54,558 nt of DNA from an uncultured Gemmiger sp. GTDB taxonomy: Bacteria; Bacillota; Clostridia; Oscillospirales; Ruminococcaceae. Below the pieces are notes generated by a model. It was not told the origin of the DNA. It was given only the letters and a program-made list of their open reading frames with translations, and made no database searches. This document shows positions 15,579 through 24,633 of this stretch, piece by piece; within the stretch, counting starts at the first letter, position 1, and each line of letters starts with the position of its first letter. The DNA lies in assembly GCA_944388245.1 (NCBI GenBank), contig CALXIA010000011.1, positions 1 through 54,558 on the forward strand, given 5' to 3'. A program made the translations under genes and the position numbers.

Positions 15579-16697
15579 TCAGCCGGGGCTGAATACCGGG
15601 CGAATGGTGCCGTCCTCCCGGATGTGGCTCACGTCCAGCGTTCCCCGGTCGGTCTCGGAAAGCCCGTTCTCTCCCAGCAGGATCGCGCGGGTAAACTGCA
15701 TCTTATACTCCAGATTGTTGGCGGTGCCCAACAGCACCGTCACCCGCCCGTCATAGATCACCTTCAATTCCGTCAGGCTGGTCATATCCACACGGGTGGT
15801 CTTTTCCAGCAACCCTTCCTGCTGCAGCGCGTTCAGGATCTGGCGCAGCAGGGTCAAATCCTTGCTGCGGTCCTCCGGCGCAGCGGTAGGTTCCGGTGTG
15901 GCAGAACCGCTATCCGAAGCGCTTGTATCGCCAGCCTGCGTATCCGATGACGCGCCGCTGGCGGCGTCTTCTTCGTTCAACTGCAAAAAGGTGCCCGGAA
16001 CCGGTGTTTTTACCTGCACCCCCACCAGGCTCAACAAACCAGCCGGCTGGTTGGGGGAAAGTTCCATCACCTTGAATTTCTCACTCAAGGTGGCCCATCC
16101 GGCCGCCGTTTCGATGCAATAGGTGGCCACGGCCGGCTGCACCCGCACGATCACGGTGGAGGGTATATGCTGGTACACCTCCACCGTTTCCAGAAGCGGA
16201 AATTCCAGGGCCAGCTGGGAGGCCTTTTCCTGGGCGCTGAAGCTGTACAGCTGTTCGCCGGGATTTACGCCCAGCGCCGCGATGATCGCCTCCTCGGCGT
16301 AGGGGCCGGTATCCGCCGGGGTGGAGCGGTCCAGGTTCTGCACCGTGATCGTTTCCACCTTGAACAGCACGGTAAAGGAAAGCACCACACCGGTCACGAT
16401 CAGCGCGGCGATCAGCAACCCGGCCAGGATCCGCCGGTTGCGCCGCCGGCGGCGCATCTCGCCCTTTGTTACCCGCCGCCGCGCTGCCTTCTCCCGCACA
16501 GGGCGCTTTTTCTTCCGTCCCGCCGGCCGTTGGGGCGCGGGTGGATGCACCGGCACCTCCCCCAGATCCAGTTCGATCTGCTGCATTCCGCCGCGCCGGC
16601 CCGCGGGACGGCGCGGCGGAATGGGGGCGGTGTTCTGATCAAACAGAGGGGCCTGCCGCACCGCACGCGGCGCGCGCTTACGCTTTCGCTTTGCCAT
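15579..16697 (-). CDS. ftsQ: Cell-division protein FtsQ/DivIB
   Basis: FtsQ/DivIB links early and late divisome parts and controls septal wall synthesis with FtsL and FtsB/DivIC. The 372-residue protein has an unusually long, very basic cytoplasmic tail (1-89, KRKRKR, RKKKRP, RRRRRNRR), one membrane helix (90-112), a POTRA domain (about 113-185, FKVETITVQNL), a beta domain, and an acidic Ser/Thr/Asp loop near residues 255-285 (SGASSDTQAGDTSASDSG) inserted before the last part. The start at 16697 has a GGGGAGAGG site; an upstream in-frame codon at 16751 lacks one. It is the last gene of the division cluster and has the shared terminator behind it. No ftsA or ftsZ follows. Confidence 0.85.
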   Translation of the reverse strand: MAKRKRKRAPRAVRQAPLFDQNTAPIPPRRPAGRRGGMQQIELDLGEVPVHPPAPQRPAGRKKKRPVREKAARRRVTKGEMRRRRRNRRILAGLLIAALIVTGVVLSFTVLFKVETITVQNLDRSTPADTGPYAEEAIIAALGVNPGEQLYSFSAQEKASQLALEFPLLETVEVYQHIPSTVIVRVQPAVATYCIETAAGWATLSEKFKVMELSPNQPAGLLSLVGVQVKTPVPGTFLQLNEEDAASGASSDTQAGDTSASDSGSATPEPTAAPEDRSKDLTLLRQILNALQQEGLLEKTTRVDMTSLTELKVIYDGRVTVLLGTANNLEYKMQFTRAILLGENGLSETDRGTLDVSHIREDGTIRPVFSPG

Positions 16698-16755
16698 GGC
16701 CCTCTCCCCTTTCCACAAGGCCGCCGTACCCAAACGGGCGCGGCGGCACAATTCT

Positions 16756-17883
16756 TTACTTTCCTTCGTCCACCAGCCGCAGCAGGCGGGCGGTAATTTT
16801 ATTCAAACTCTCCGGTTCCGCCATGGCCCGGGCCATTTTGCCCATGACCTCCAGACGGCCCGGCTCGGCCAGCAGGCTCTCCACGGCCTGGATGAGCCCT
16901 TCCCCTGTCAGGTTTTTCTCCTCAATGACCAGTGCGGCGCCCGCCTTTTGCAGTTCCAGCGCGTTGTAGTACTGGTGATTTTCCGCCACGTTGGGGCTGG
17001 GGATCAGGATGGAAGCCCGGCCCGCCGCCTGCAGTTCCGCCAGCGTAAGCGCCCCGGCCCGGCTGATCACCAGATCGGCGGCGGTCAGCAGCTGAGGCAT
17101 ATTGCGGATGTACTCGCTGACCACCAGATCCTGCCCCGGCGCAAAGCCTTTCTGCTGGCCCAGCTGCCGGAACAGTTCCACCCCCCGGCTGCCGGTGGCA
17201 TGCAGATGCAGGATGGCGTGGGGATGGGTCTTCTGCTCCCAGGCGACCAGGTCGGCCACGACCTCGTTGATGCGGCGCGCCCCCAGGCTGCCGCCAAAAC
17301 TCAGGATCACCGTCTTATCCCCGGCGGCCAGACGGGCCCGCTCCTCCGCCCGGTTCTGGGTGAAGATCTCCGGGCGGACCGGATTGCCCACCACCAGGGT
17401 CTTGTCCGGCGCGCCCAGCTTTTCCACCGCGGCGGGCACCGCGGCAAACACTACGTCCACGTCCCGGGCCAGCAGTTTGTTCGTCACGCCGGGAAAGGCG
17501 TTCTGCTCATGGATCGCCGTGTGGATCCCCATCCTGGCCGCGCAACGCACCACCGGCCCGCTCACGTAGCCGCCGCATCCGATCACCAGATCCGGCCGCA
17601 CCTCCTTCAGAATCGCCTTTGCCCGGGGCCCGGAAAGGGCCAGGTGCCAGATCGCCTGGAGATTTCGCACCACATTTTGCGGGGTCAGCCGACGCTGGAT
17701 CCCGTTCACCTCAATGTGATGGAAAGGATAGCCCGCCTCCCGGACCAGGCCGAACTCCATCCCCTCCCGCCGGCCGGCAAAATGGATCTCCGCGTCCGGG
17801 CGGGCCGCCCGCAGCGCGCCGGCGATGGCCAGCGCCGGGTTGATATGGCCGGCTGTGCCGCCGGCCGCGATAAGCACTCGCAT
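16756..17883 (-). CDS. murG: UDP-GlcNAc:undecaprenyl-PP-MurNAc-pentapeptide transferase
   Basis: MurG adds GlcNAc to lipid I to give lipid II on the inner face of the membrane. The 375-residue GT-B protein starts MRVLIAAGGTAGHINPALA, the Gly-rich loop with the catalytic His, and has the second Gly-rich loop FGGSLGARRIN, the HQ-type block IHEQNAFPG and the UDP-binding RAGALTLAELQAAGRASILIP-N segment followed by ENHQYYNA. An AAAGGAG site precedes the ATG. It lies between ftsW and ftsQ, as is usual in the cluster. Confidence 0.96.
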   Translation of the reverse strand: MRVLIAAGGTAGHINPALAIAGALRAARPDAEIHFAGRREGMEFGLVREAGYPFHHIEVNGIQRRLTPQNVVRNLQAIWHLALSGPRAKAILKEVRPDLVIGCGGYVSGPVVRCAARMGIHTAIHEQNAFPGVTNKLLARDVDVVFAAVPAAVEKLGAPDKTLVVGNPVRPEIFTQNRAEERARLAAGDKTVILSFGGSLGARRINEVVADLVAWEQKTHPHAILHLHATGSRGVELFRQLGQQKGFAPGQDLVVSEYIRNMPQLLTAADLVISRAGALTLAELQAAGRASILIPSPNVAENHQYYNALELQKAGAALVIEEKNLTGEGLIQAVESLLAEPGRLEVMGKMARAMAEPESLNKITARLLRLVDEGK

Positions 17884-17922
17884 GGATCGCGCGCTCCTTT
17901 CCCTGTGTCAACTGTCGGTCGC

Positions 17923-19200
17923 TCAGGCACCGAAAAAGTCCTGGCGACGCGCCTTTTGTTCCTGCTCTTTCCGGGCGCGGTCCGCGGCCTGGCGTTCCTT
18001 TTCCAGCTGACGCTGAAGCGCCTGGTTGGCGTTGCCCGCCCGGCAGATACTGAACAGAACCCCCATCTGGGCCAGCAGCATAGTCAGGCTGGTGCCGCCG
18101 GAAGAGAAGAAGGGCAGGCTGATCCCGGTGTTGGGAATGGTGTTGGTGACCACCGCGATATTCAAAAACACCTGCCAGGCGATCTGGGCGGTAATCCCGA
18201 TCCCCAGCAGCGCACCGTACCGGTCCGGTGCGTGCATCGATACCCAGGCGCACTGAATAATGAATGCCGCAAAAAGGCCGATGCACAGACAGGCGCCCAC
18301 AAAGCCCAGCTCCTCACAGAGTACGGCAAAGATAAAGTCGTTCTGGGCTTCGGGCAACCAGAGGTTTTTCTGCACACTGTTGCCGATCCCCACCCCGAAC
18401 AGCCCGCCGGAAGCGATGGTATACAGGCTCTGGGCCGTCTGCATGGTGCTGTTGAGAATATCGGAAAAGGGATCCAGCCAGCCGGCCAGCCGCTCTTCCA
18501 CATAACCTTTCTGCACCAGGAAAAAGACCACGCCCACGGCGCCCACGCCGCCCGCGCCCAGGAACAGCCAGCGCAGGCTGGCGCCCCCCACCGCGATCAT
18601 GGTCATCAGGATGCAGACCATCAGCACCATGGCGGAATAGTGGGGTTCAAACTTGAGCAGCACCAGAATCGGCAGCAGGAAGAACATGGGCAGCAGGATC
18701 CCGTACCACAAGGTCTGGAGGCGACGGCGGTGCGCGTCCAGCAGGTGAGCACCATAGAGGATCACCGCGAATTTGGCGATCTCACTGGGCTGCACATTGG
18801 GCAGGCCCGGCAGACGGATCCAGCGATGGTACCCGTTCAGATCGGGCAGGATGAGAACCAGCACCAACAGCGCCAGGGTGACCCCATAAAAGGCCCAGGT
18901 CCATTGCCGCAGCCAATGGTAGTCCACCATGGAAACGAACCAGGCCACCCCCAGCCCTGCCAGCGCGTAGAGGAACTGCGGCCCGATGTAGTAAAAGCTG
19001 TTGCCGTCGTGCTTGTAATAGGCCGTCACATAGCTGGCGCTGAACAGCATGATCAGCCCGAACACCATGAGCATCAGCAGGGTAACCGCCAGATAGGGGG
19101 ACACCTGGCCGGGATGCCGGTAGAAAAACCGGGGACGGCGCAGTCGTGCCCGGTTGCGGGGAGCCGACCGCGCCCCACGTTTTTGTGCTGTCGCCGCCAC
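17923..19200 (-). CDS. ftsW: Septal peptidoglycan polymerase FtsW (SEDS family)
   Basis: FtsW is the SEDS glycosyltransferase that polymerises lipid II at the septum with a class B PBP. The 425-residue protein has a basic N-terminus (about 1-30), about ten membrane helices and the SEDS marks MLFSASYVTAYY, KFAVILYGAHLL, YSAMVLMVCILMTMI (with FEPHYSA before it), NSVQKNLWLPEAQNDFIFAVLCEELG and LPFFSSGGTS near the C-terminus. The C-terminal tail is a charged, predicted coiled segment (EKERQAADRARKEQEQKARR). It starts with GTG behind an AAAGGAGGT site. MurD, which often sits between mraY and ftsW, is absent. Confidence 0.94.
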   Translation of the reverse strand: MAATAQKRGARSAPRNRARLRRPRFFYRHPGQVSPYLAVTLLMLMVFGLIMLFSASYVTAYYKHDGNSFYYIGPQFLYALAGLGVAWFVSMVDYHWLRQWTWAFYGVTLALLVLVLILPDLNGYHRWIRLPGLPNVQPSEIAKFAVILYGAHLLDAHRRRLQTLWYGILLPMFFLLPILVLLKFEPHYSAMVLMVCILMTMIAVGGASLRWLFLGAGGVGAVGVVFFLVQKGYVEERLAGWLDPFSDILNSTMQTAQSLYTIASGGLFGVGIGNSVQKNLWLPEAQNDFIFAVLCEELGFVGACLCIGLFAAFIIQCAWVSMHAPDRYGALLGIGITAQIAWQVFLNIAVVTNTIPNTGISLPFFSSGGTSLTMLLAQMGVLFSICRAGNANQALQRQLEKERQAADRARKEQEQKARRQDFFGA

Positions 19201-19243
19201 GGCCGCACCTCCTTTTCTCCCTTGACAGAGCCGACACGAACCG

Positions 19244-20248
19244 TCAGCTCAAATACAAAAATACCACGCCCAGCAGGATCGCGCTGGCAGCCACAAAGCT
19301 GAAGGTGGCCACGATGCGCACCTCGCTCCAGCCGGAAAGTTCAAACGAATGGTGGATCGGGGTCATCTTGAAGATGCGCTTGCCATGGGTGAGTTTGAAG
19401 TAGATCACCTGGATGACCACGCTGCCCGCTTCACAGATATACACAAACCCCATGAAGACCAGCAGTTCCGGCCGCCCCATGCAGAAAGCCATAGCCGTGA
19501 CGGCGCCGCCCAGGAACATACTGCCCGTATCTCCCATGAAGGTCTTGGCCGGATAGAAGTTCCACACAAGGAACCCGGCCAGCGCCCCGCCCAGCGAGGC
19601 GGCGTAGAGGGAGAGTTCAAACATGCCCAGCAGCCCGGTGATCAGCAGATAGCCCACCATGACCACAAAGGTCACGCTGCTGGCCAGGCCGTCGATCCCG
19701 TCGGTCAGGTTGACCGCGTTGACCATAAAGAGAATGCCCAGGAAGGCAATGGGATAAAAGGCCAGACCCAGGTCCACGGTGCCGAACGCTGGCAGCGCCA
19801 CCAGGGTGGTCAGGTTGCCGCTGTGCGCCAGCGACGCCAGGAACATGGCGGCGATCACCATCTGGACGATCAGCTTCTGCCAGGCACGCAGCCCCAGATT
19901 GCGGTGGTGCACCACCTTGGCAAAGTCATCCGCGAACCCGACCAGGGAAAACGCGAAGGCGCAGAAGAGCACCTGAAGCACACCGGTCAGGCGGCCGGGA
20001 GAAAACAGCCCCGGTTCCCGCAAAAACAGGGTGAGAAGCGCGAAGCACAGCCCCAGCGTGCTGCCCAGGATGAAACACAGGCCGCCCATGATGGGAGTGC
20101 CCTGCTTTTTCTTGTGCCAGGTGGGGCCGATCTCCTTGATGGTCTGGCCCAGGTGCAGCCGGCGCAGCATCGGCACGATAAAGCACCCGGAAACGGCCGA
20201 GATCAGCGCCGCGCTCACCACGGCCACGATCAGGGAAACGGTTGTCAT
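19244..20248 (-). CDS. mraY: Phospho-MurNAc-pentapeptide transferase
   Basis: MraY transfers phospho-MurNAc-pentapeptide to undecaprenyl phosphate, making lipid I. The protein (334 residues from this start) has about ten helices and the family blocks KKKQGTPIMGGL, DDFAKVVHHRNLGL (Asp pair), NAVNLTDGIDGLA and the cytoplasmic MTPIHHSFELSGW (the HHH-like site with catalytic neighbours). Two starts are possible: the ATG at 20257 overlaps the murF stop (ATGA) but is only one or two bases from the AAGGAGA site; the ATG three codons later (20248) has better spacing, so I chose that. Confidence 0.94.
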   Translation of the reverse strand: MTTVSLIVAVVSAALISAVSGCFIVPMLRRLHLGQTIKEIGPTWHKKKQGTPIMGGLCFILGSTLGLCFALLTLFLREPGLFSPGRLTGVLQVLFCAFAFSLVGFADDFAKVVHHRNLGLRAWQKLIVQMVIAAMFLASLAHSGNLTTLVALPAFGTVDLGLAFYPIAFLGILFMVNAVNLTDGIDGLASSVTFVVMVGYLLITGLLGMFELSLYAASLGGALAGFLVWNFYPAKTFMGDTGSMFLGGAVTAMAFCMGRPELLVFMGFVYICEAGSVVIQVIYFKLTHGKRIFKMTPIHHSFELSGWSEVRIVATFSFVAASAILLGVVFLYLS

Positions 20249-20253
20249 GGCTA

Positions 20254-21624
20254 TCATTCTCCTTTTTTCTGCAACAGATAGTAGCGCTGCAGGATGGTTT
20301 CCAGCTGCATACCGCGGCTGGCTTTGGCCAGCAGGCCGTCTCCGGGGCGCAGCCAGGCGGCCAGACGGGCGGCGGCTTCATCCGGGTCGGTGCAATGCAC
20401 CGTTTCCACCCCTGCTTCGGCTGCCGCACGGGCGGTCAGCGTGCTCTGCGGCCCGTAGGCCACCAGATAGTTTACCCCGTTTTCCGCGGCCCAACGCCCC
20501 ACCTGGGCGTGGGCCTGCTCGCTCACCGCGCCCAGTTCCAGCATATCTCCCAGCAGCGCCGCCCGACGGGCCAGCGGCATTTGGCCAAACATCACCAGGG
20601 CGGCTTTCATGCTGTCCGGGCTGGCGTTGTAGCAATCCTCCACCACCGTGACCCCGCCGCTGTGCAGGATATGCTGGCGCATACCGGTGGCCTGGTACTC
20701 TGCCAGGGCGGCAGCGGCACGGGCCGGGTCCAGCCCCAGGCGGACCGCGGCTGTCCAGGCAGCCAGCGCGTCCCCTACATTGTGCCGGCCCGGGACCGGT
20801 ATATACGCCTCAAACCGGCCATGTGCCCGGTCCTCAATGACAAAGGTCTGGCCGTCCTGTGCGTCCCGCACATCCAGCGCCCGCACATCGGCCGCGGAGT
20901 CCCCGGCGGCGCTGAACCACACCGGCCGCAGCCGGGCGGGCAATTTTGCCCCGGGCAGCAGATCGTCGTCCCGGTTGAGCACCAGCGGCGCACCGTCCGG
21001 CAGACCGGCACAGATCTCCAGCTTCGCTTTCAGAATATTCTCCCGGCTGCCCAGCGTTTCCAGATGGGACACGCCGATGCAGGTGATGATGCCGGCGGCG
21101 GGGCGGGCAGCCCGGACCAGCCGTTCGATCTCGCCCAGGTTGCTCATGCCCATCTCCACCACGCCGTAGCGGATGGTATCGTCCAACCGGAACAGGGTAT
21201 TGGGCAGGCCGATCTCGTTGTTCTGGTTGCCCTCGGTTTTGAGGGTCGGACCAAACGCGGACAGCACCGCGTAGCAGAACTCTTTGGTGGTGGTTTTTCC
21301 CACACTGCCGGTGACCCCGATCAGGGTGGGTGAAAACAGGGTGCGATAGTTGGCCGCCATCCGCACCATGGCGTGGTGGCTGTTGGGGCACAGGATCAGC
21401 CGCTCGGGCGGAACACCCGGCACCGGCCGGTTGGCCACGATCCAGCCCGCGCCGGCCTGAAAGGCGGCGGCGGCGAAATCATGCCCGTCCACCTTCTGGC
21501 CGGGAAAACACACAAACACACAACCGGGCACGACCTTGCGGCTGTCGGTCACCACGGCGGTGACCGGGCTCGCATCGGCCAGGCCTATCCCGGCCAGCAG
21601 ATGATTGGCGGCAATCGGCTGCAT
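20254..21624 (-). CDS. murF: UDP-MurNAc-tripeptide D-Ala-D-Ala ligase
   Basis: MurF adds D-Ala-D-Ala to the UDP-MurNAc tripeptide, the last cytoplasmic step of the precursor. The 456-residue protein has the N-terminal SRKVVPGCVFVC strand block, the P-loop GVTGSVGKTTTKE (103-115), the EGNQNNEIGLP and GVVEMGMSNLGEIERL blocks, HNVGDALAAW and VVEDCYNASPDSM, all typical of Mur ligases and of MurF in particular. The start at 21624 follows an AAGGAGGGG site; a frame open further upstream is not used. It overlaps or abuts mraY by four bases. Confidence 0.95.
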   Translation of the reverse strand: MQPIAANHLLAGIGLADASPVTAVVTDSRKVVPGCVFVCFPGQKVDGHDFAAAAFQAGAGWIVANRPVPGVPPERLILCPNSHHAMVRMAANYRTLFSPTLIGVTGSVGKTTTKEFCYAVLSAFGPTLKTEGNQNNEIGLPNTLFRLDDTIRYGVVEMGMSNLGEIERLVRAARPAAGIITCIGVSHLETLGSRENILKAKLEICAGLPDGAPLVLNRDDDLLPGAKLPARLRPVWFSAAGDSAADVRALDVRDAQDGQTFVIEDRAHGRFEAYIPVPGRHNVGDALAAWTAAVRLGLDPARAAAALAEYQATGMRQHILHSGGVTVVEDCYNASPDSMKAALVMFGQMPLARRAALLGDMLELGAVSEQAHAQVGRWAAENGVNYLVAYGPQSTLTARAAAEAGVETVHCTDPDEAAARLAAWLRPGDGLLAKASRGMQLETILQRYYLLQKKGE

Positions 21625-21687
21625 ACATTCCCCTCCTTGCATGGAACAAATCCTTCCGCTAGTATGTGTAGCGGACAAGCGCACAAA

Positions 21688-23943
21688 TTATTCCTCGCCC
21701 CCGCTGGAATCGGTGGTGGTGATGGTGATCAGGGTGCCCAGCGGCTGCTGACTGTCCTTTTCTATGCTTTGGGCGGTGACCAGGCCGTTTTCCGGGCCGG
21801 ACACAACCACATTGAACCCCGCCGCCTTGAGCATCTGGGAGGCGAATTCGCCCCGGCGCCCCACCACATCGGGCACGGCGGCGGTGGTATCCTCGGTGCC
21901 CTGGGTGTACAGGTATACCGTGGAGCCCAACGGCACCTTGGTGCCGGCGGCCGGCGACTGGTGAATCACCTGGCCGATGCCGTCCACCAGTTCATGATCC
22001 AGGCCCTTGCTGTTCAGGGTGGACTGGGCCAGGATCCATTCGCTGGACAAGTTGCCCAGCACCAGATTGGGCACCGTGACGGTGCCGGACAGATTGCTGA
22101 TATCCTTTTCAAAGCCCATGTAGGGGCCGATCTCGCTGAGCATGTTGCCCACCAGCGGCGCGCTGATGGTGCCGCTGGTCTCGAAGGTGTCGCTGCGCAC
22201 ATCGTCCAGCATGACCAGCACGGCGATCTGCGGGTCGTCCACCGGCATGACCCCCACAAAGCTGTAACTTACATTATAGCTGCCATCCTCGTTCGCGTCC
22301 ACATCCAGCTTCTCGCTGGTGCCGGACTTGCCGCCGATCCGATACCCGGCCACATAGGCGTTGCGGCCGCTGCCGCCATCCACAACGCCCTCCATCATGC
22401 TGACCACCTGGCTGCTGACCGCCTCGCTGACCACCTGCCGCTTGGGTTCCGGATCGATCTCCTCCACCAGGTTGCCATTACTGTCCAGAATACTGCTCAC
22501 AAGATGGGGCTGCACCAGGTAACCGCCGTTGACCACCGCGCTGACGGCGGTGATCATCTGGATCGGGGTGACCTTATGGGTCTGGCCGAAACTGCTGCTG
22601 GCCAGCTGCACCGGGCCCAGGCTGGAGAGAGAGTGAGAGATACCGCTTTCCTCACCGGGCAGGTCGATGCCGGTCTTTTCCCGGAATCCAAAGCCGTTGT
22701 AATACTCGTAGAACTCTTCCGAGCCCAGCCGCTGCGCGATCTGGATAAACGCGATGTTGCAGCTGTTGTTGACCGCCTGCCCCACCGTCTGCATGCCATG
22801 GGCCTTGTGGTTGAAGCAGGTGTAGGTGCGGTCGGCCACCGTGTAACTGCCCGGGCAGTTGAAGCTGGAGACCGGAACCACCGCGCCCGCGTCCAGGGCC
22901 GCGGCGGCCGTGACCAGCTTAAATACCGAACCGGGCTCATACAACTCGGTGATTGCCTTGTTTTTCCACTGGCGTTCCCGGGCCGCGCCCTGGGCGGTGG
23001 TAAACGCCTCGCCATCCAGGCCGTCCAGCGTGGCGGCCAGGTCCTCATCGTAGATGTTATAGGGATCGTTGGGATCAAAGTCCGGTTTGCTGGCCATGCC
23101 CAGCACCGCGCCGGTATTTACGTCCATGGCGATGGCCACGCCGCGTTCCTGCACATTGTAGGTGTCGATGGCCTCGCTGAGATACCGCTCCAGAATCGAC
23201 TGGATGTTGATATCCACCGTGAGCACCAGGCTCTTGCCATCCTCCGCCGGATAGGTGGTGGCCTGGTCGTTGTCCACTTCATATCCCCACCGGTTGCGCA
23301 CCGTCACGGTACGGCCGTCCACCCCGGCCAGGGTCTCGTCGTAGTATTTCTCCAGCCCGTAAAAGCCGTCTCCGTCCGCGTTGCAGAACCCCAGCACGCT
23401 GGCCAGGAACGCCCCGCAGGGATACTGCCGCACACTGGTCTGGGTGGTGATGACCGCCAGATCCTTATCAAAATCCGACACAAAAGCCTTGACCGCGTCC
23501 GCGGTGGGCTTATCCACACTCTTGGCCAATACTTTGTAGCGGGTGGACGTATCCGACAATTTCTGGTACACCTCATCCGCGTCCAGGCCCAGGATCTCCG
23601 CCAGCCCCTCGCTGGCCTCCGCGATCCCTTCCGGATCGCAGACCGTCGGGTCCGCGGTGATATCCCACACCGTTACGCTGCGGGCCAGCACATTGCCGGT
23701 GGCGTCGTAGATATTGCCCCGCAGAGCCGGCAGGGTGGCGTCCATCGTCTGCTGGGCCGCCGCCCGCGCCTGGTACTCATCCCCCATGGTGATCTGAAGC
23801 CAGTACAGCCGGCCCACCAGCAGACCAAAGCCCAGCACAACAAACAGCCCCAGCAAGATAGCGGTGCGCCGCGACAGCAGACGGGGCACACCAGGCTGGG
23901 GTTTGGGGGGAGCGGGCGAAATCGTTCTGCTCGTGGAAGCCAT
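21688..23943 (-). CDS. Class B penicillin-binding protein with two PASTA domains
   Basis: This septal or spore-type transpeptidase (PbpB/PBP2x/SpoVD group) cross-links peptidoglycan next to FtsW. From this start it has 751 residues: a cytoplasmic tail, a membrane helix (about 27-47), a dimerisation domain (LPALRGNIYDATGNVLA), the transpeptidase with SVFK (S339, K342), SCN (394-396) and KSGT (539-542), then PASTA domains at about 622-682 and 688-745. KSG is the normal variant in PBP2x-like enzymes. The start is not settled: the ATG at 23943 is 15 bases from a GGAAAGGA site, and a TTG at 23958 is too close to it. It lies between ftsL and murF, where pbpB or spoVD usually is. Confidence 0.92.
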   Translation of the reverse strand: MASTSRTISPAPPKPQPGVPRLLSRRTAILLGLFVVLGFGLLVGRLYWLQITMGDEYQARAAAQQTMDATLPALRGNIYDATGNVLARSVTVWDITADPTVCDPEGIAEASEGLAEILGLDADEVYQKLSDTSTRYKVLAKSVDKPTADAVKAFVSDFDKDLAVITTQTSVRQYPCGAFLASVLGFCNADGDGFYGLEKYYDETLAGVDGRTVTVRNRWGYEVDNDQATTYPAEDGKSLVLTVDINIQSILERYLSEAIDTYNVQERGVAIAMDVNTGAVLGMASKPDFDPNDPYNIYDEDLAATLDGLDGEAFTTAQGAARERQWKNKAITELYEPGSVFKLVTAAAALDAGAVVPVSSFNCPGSYTVADRTYTCFNHKAHGMQTVGQAVNNSCNIAFIQIAQRLGSEEFYEYYNGFGFREKTGIDLPGEESGISHSLSSLGPVQLASSSFGQTHKVTPIQMITAVSAVVNGGYLVQPHLVSSILDSNGNLVEEIDPEPKRQVVSEAVSSQVVSMMEGVVDGGSGRNAYVAGYRIGGKSGTSEKLDVDANEDGSYNVSYSFVGVMPVDDPQIAVLVMLDDVRSDTFETSGTISAPLVGNMLSEIGPYMGFEKDISNLSGTVTVPNLVLGNLSSEWILAQSTLNSKGLDHELVDGIGQVIHQSPAAGTKVPLGSTVYLYTQGTEDTTAAVPDVVGRRGEFASQMLKAAGFNVVVSGPENGLVTAQSIEKDSQQPLGTLITITTTDSSGGEE

Positions 23944-24025
23944 ATACGGGTATACCAATCCTTTCCGGCAAACGCCGCGTTACGCCGATCCCATCGGCGG
24001 TGAAGAAAAAGCAAAAACGGCAAAT

Positions 24026-24051
24026 GGGAGAGGCCCGACCGGTCCTCTCCC
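24026..24051 (-). terminator. Internal hairpin between ftsL and the PBP gene
   Basis: GGGAGAGG (24026-24033) pairs with CCTCTCCC (24044-24051). On the minus strand it is followed by ATTTGCCGTTTTTGCTTTTTC, an imperfect T-rich tail. It could be a weak terminator or attenuator inside the cluster; the 183-base gap between the two genes is otherwise unexplained. Confidence 0.45.
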
Positions 24052-24126
24052 ACGCCCTCTCCCCTTTCCGGCAAGAAAAGAGAGCGGTTGTTCCCCGCGG
24101 GGGCGGCATGCCGCCGCGCCCGCCGA

Positions 24127-24600
24127 TCAGGGATTCAGATAATTCATCAGGCTGAGGGCCATCTCACCGATCTGGCGGGCGATCTTGTCCAGGCCGCTGG
24201 CCGGGCGGGTGATCTGGCTCTCCTGTTCCACCGTTATGTAGGTGACCTGGCTGGAATCGATCTTCATCAGCCCCAGCTTCGCTGCGATCTCATCCACATT
24301 GCTCTGGTTGGTAATAGCGTCCATCTGGCTGGTCAGGTAGCTGTATTCGCTCTGCGCGGCGGCCAGCTGGCTCTCATATTTCTGGATATCGGCCGCCAGC
24401 GCGGACACCTGCGCCTGGCTGAACAGGTAACTGCACAGCAAAGCCAGGAGGATTCCGCCCACCGCGACCACCCGCACCTGCTGGAGAGCGGCCCACACCA
24501 TGCCGGTTCGGTGGCCTTTCGCCACCCGCAGCGGCTGCGGCTGTTTGCGGGCCCGGGCCCGATTTTCAAAGACCGACAGATCATACGCAGCCTGCGGCAT
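24127..24600 (-). CDS. ftsL: FtsL-like division protein
   Basis: The 157-residue protein has a basic cytoplasmic tail (1-40), one membrane helix (about 43-61, VRVVAVGGILLALLCSYLF) and an extracytoplasmic coiled coil (about 65-110, SALAADIQKYESQLAAAQSEYSYL) ending in an FtsL-like EIAAKLGLMKI motif. FtsL forms a complex with FtsQ and FtsB/DivIC that activates septal synthesis. It has the usual place between rsmH and the class B PBP. Sequence identity in this family is low, so the call rests on shape and position. An AAAGGAGG site precedes the ATG. Confidence 0.85.
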   Translation of the reverse strand: MPQAAYDLSVFENRARARKQPQPLRVAKGHRTGMVWAALQQVRVVAVGGILLALLCSYLFSQAQVSALAADIQKYESQLAAAQSEYSYLTSQMDAITNQSNVDEIAAKLGLMKIDSSQVTYITVEQESQITRPASGLDKIARQIGEMALSLMNYLNP

Positions 24601-24633
24601 GGTTGGCTTCCTCCTTTCCCGGTGAAATATGGT

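Noticed and set aside
16696-19302. 868-codon plus-strand open frame opposite murG and ftsW
   Set aside because: Antisense of two conserved genes on the minus strand; typical shadow frame in GC-rich DNA.
22327-22345. KSG in place of KTG in the penicillin-binding protein as a defect
   Set aside because: KSGT is the normal third motif in PBP2x/SpoVD-like enzymes.
21373-24003. 876-codon plus-strand open frame opposite the PASTA-PBP gene
   Set aside because: Antisense shadow; the minus-strand product has all transpeptidase motifs.
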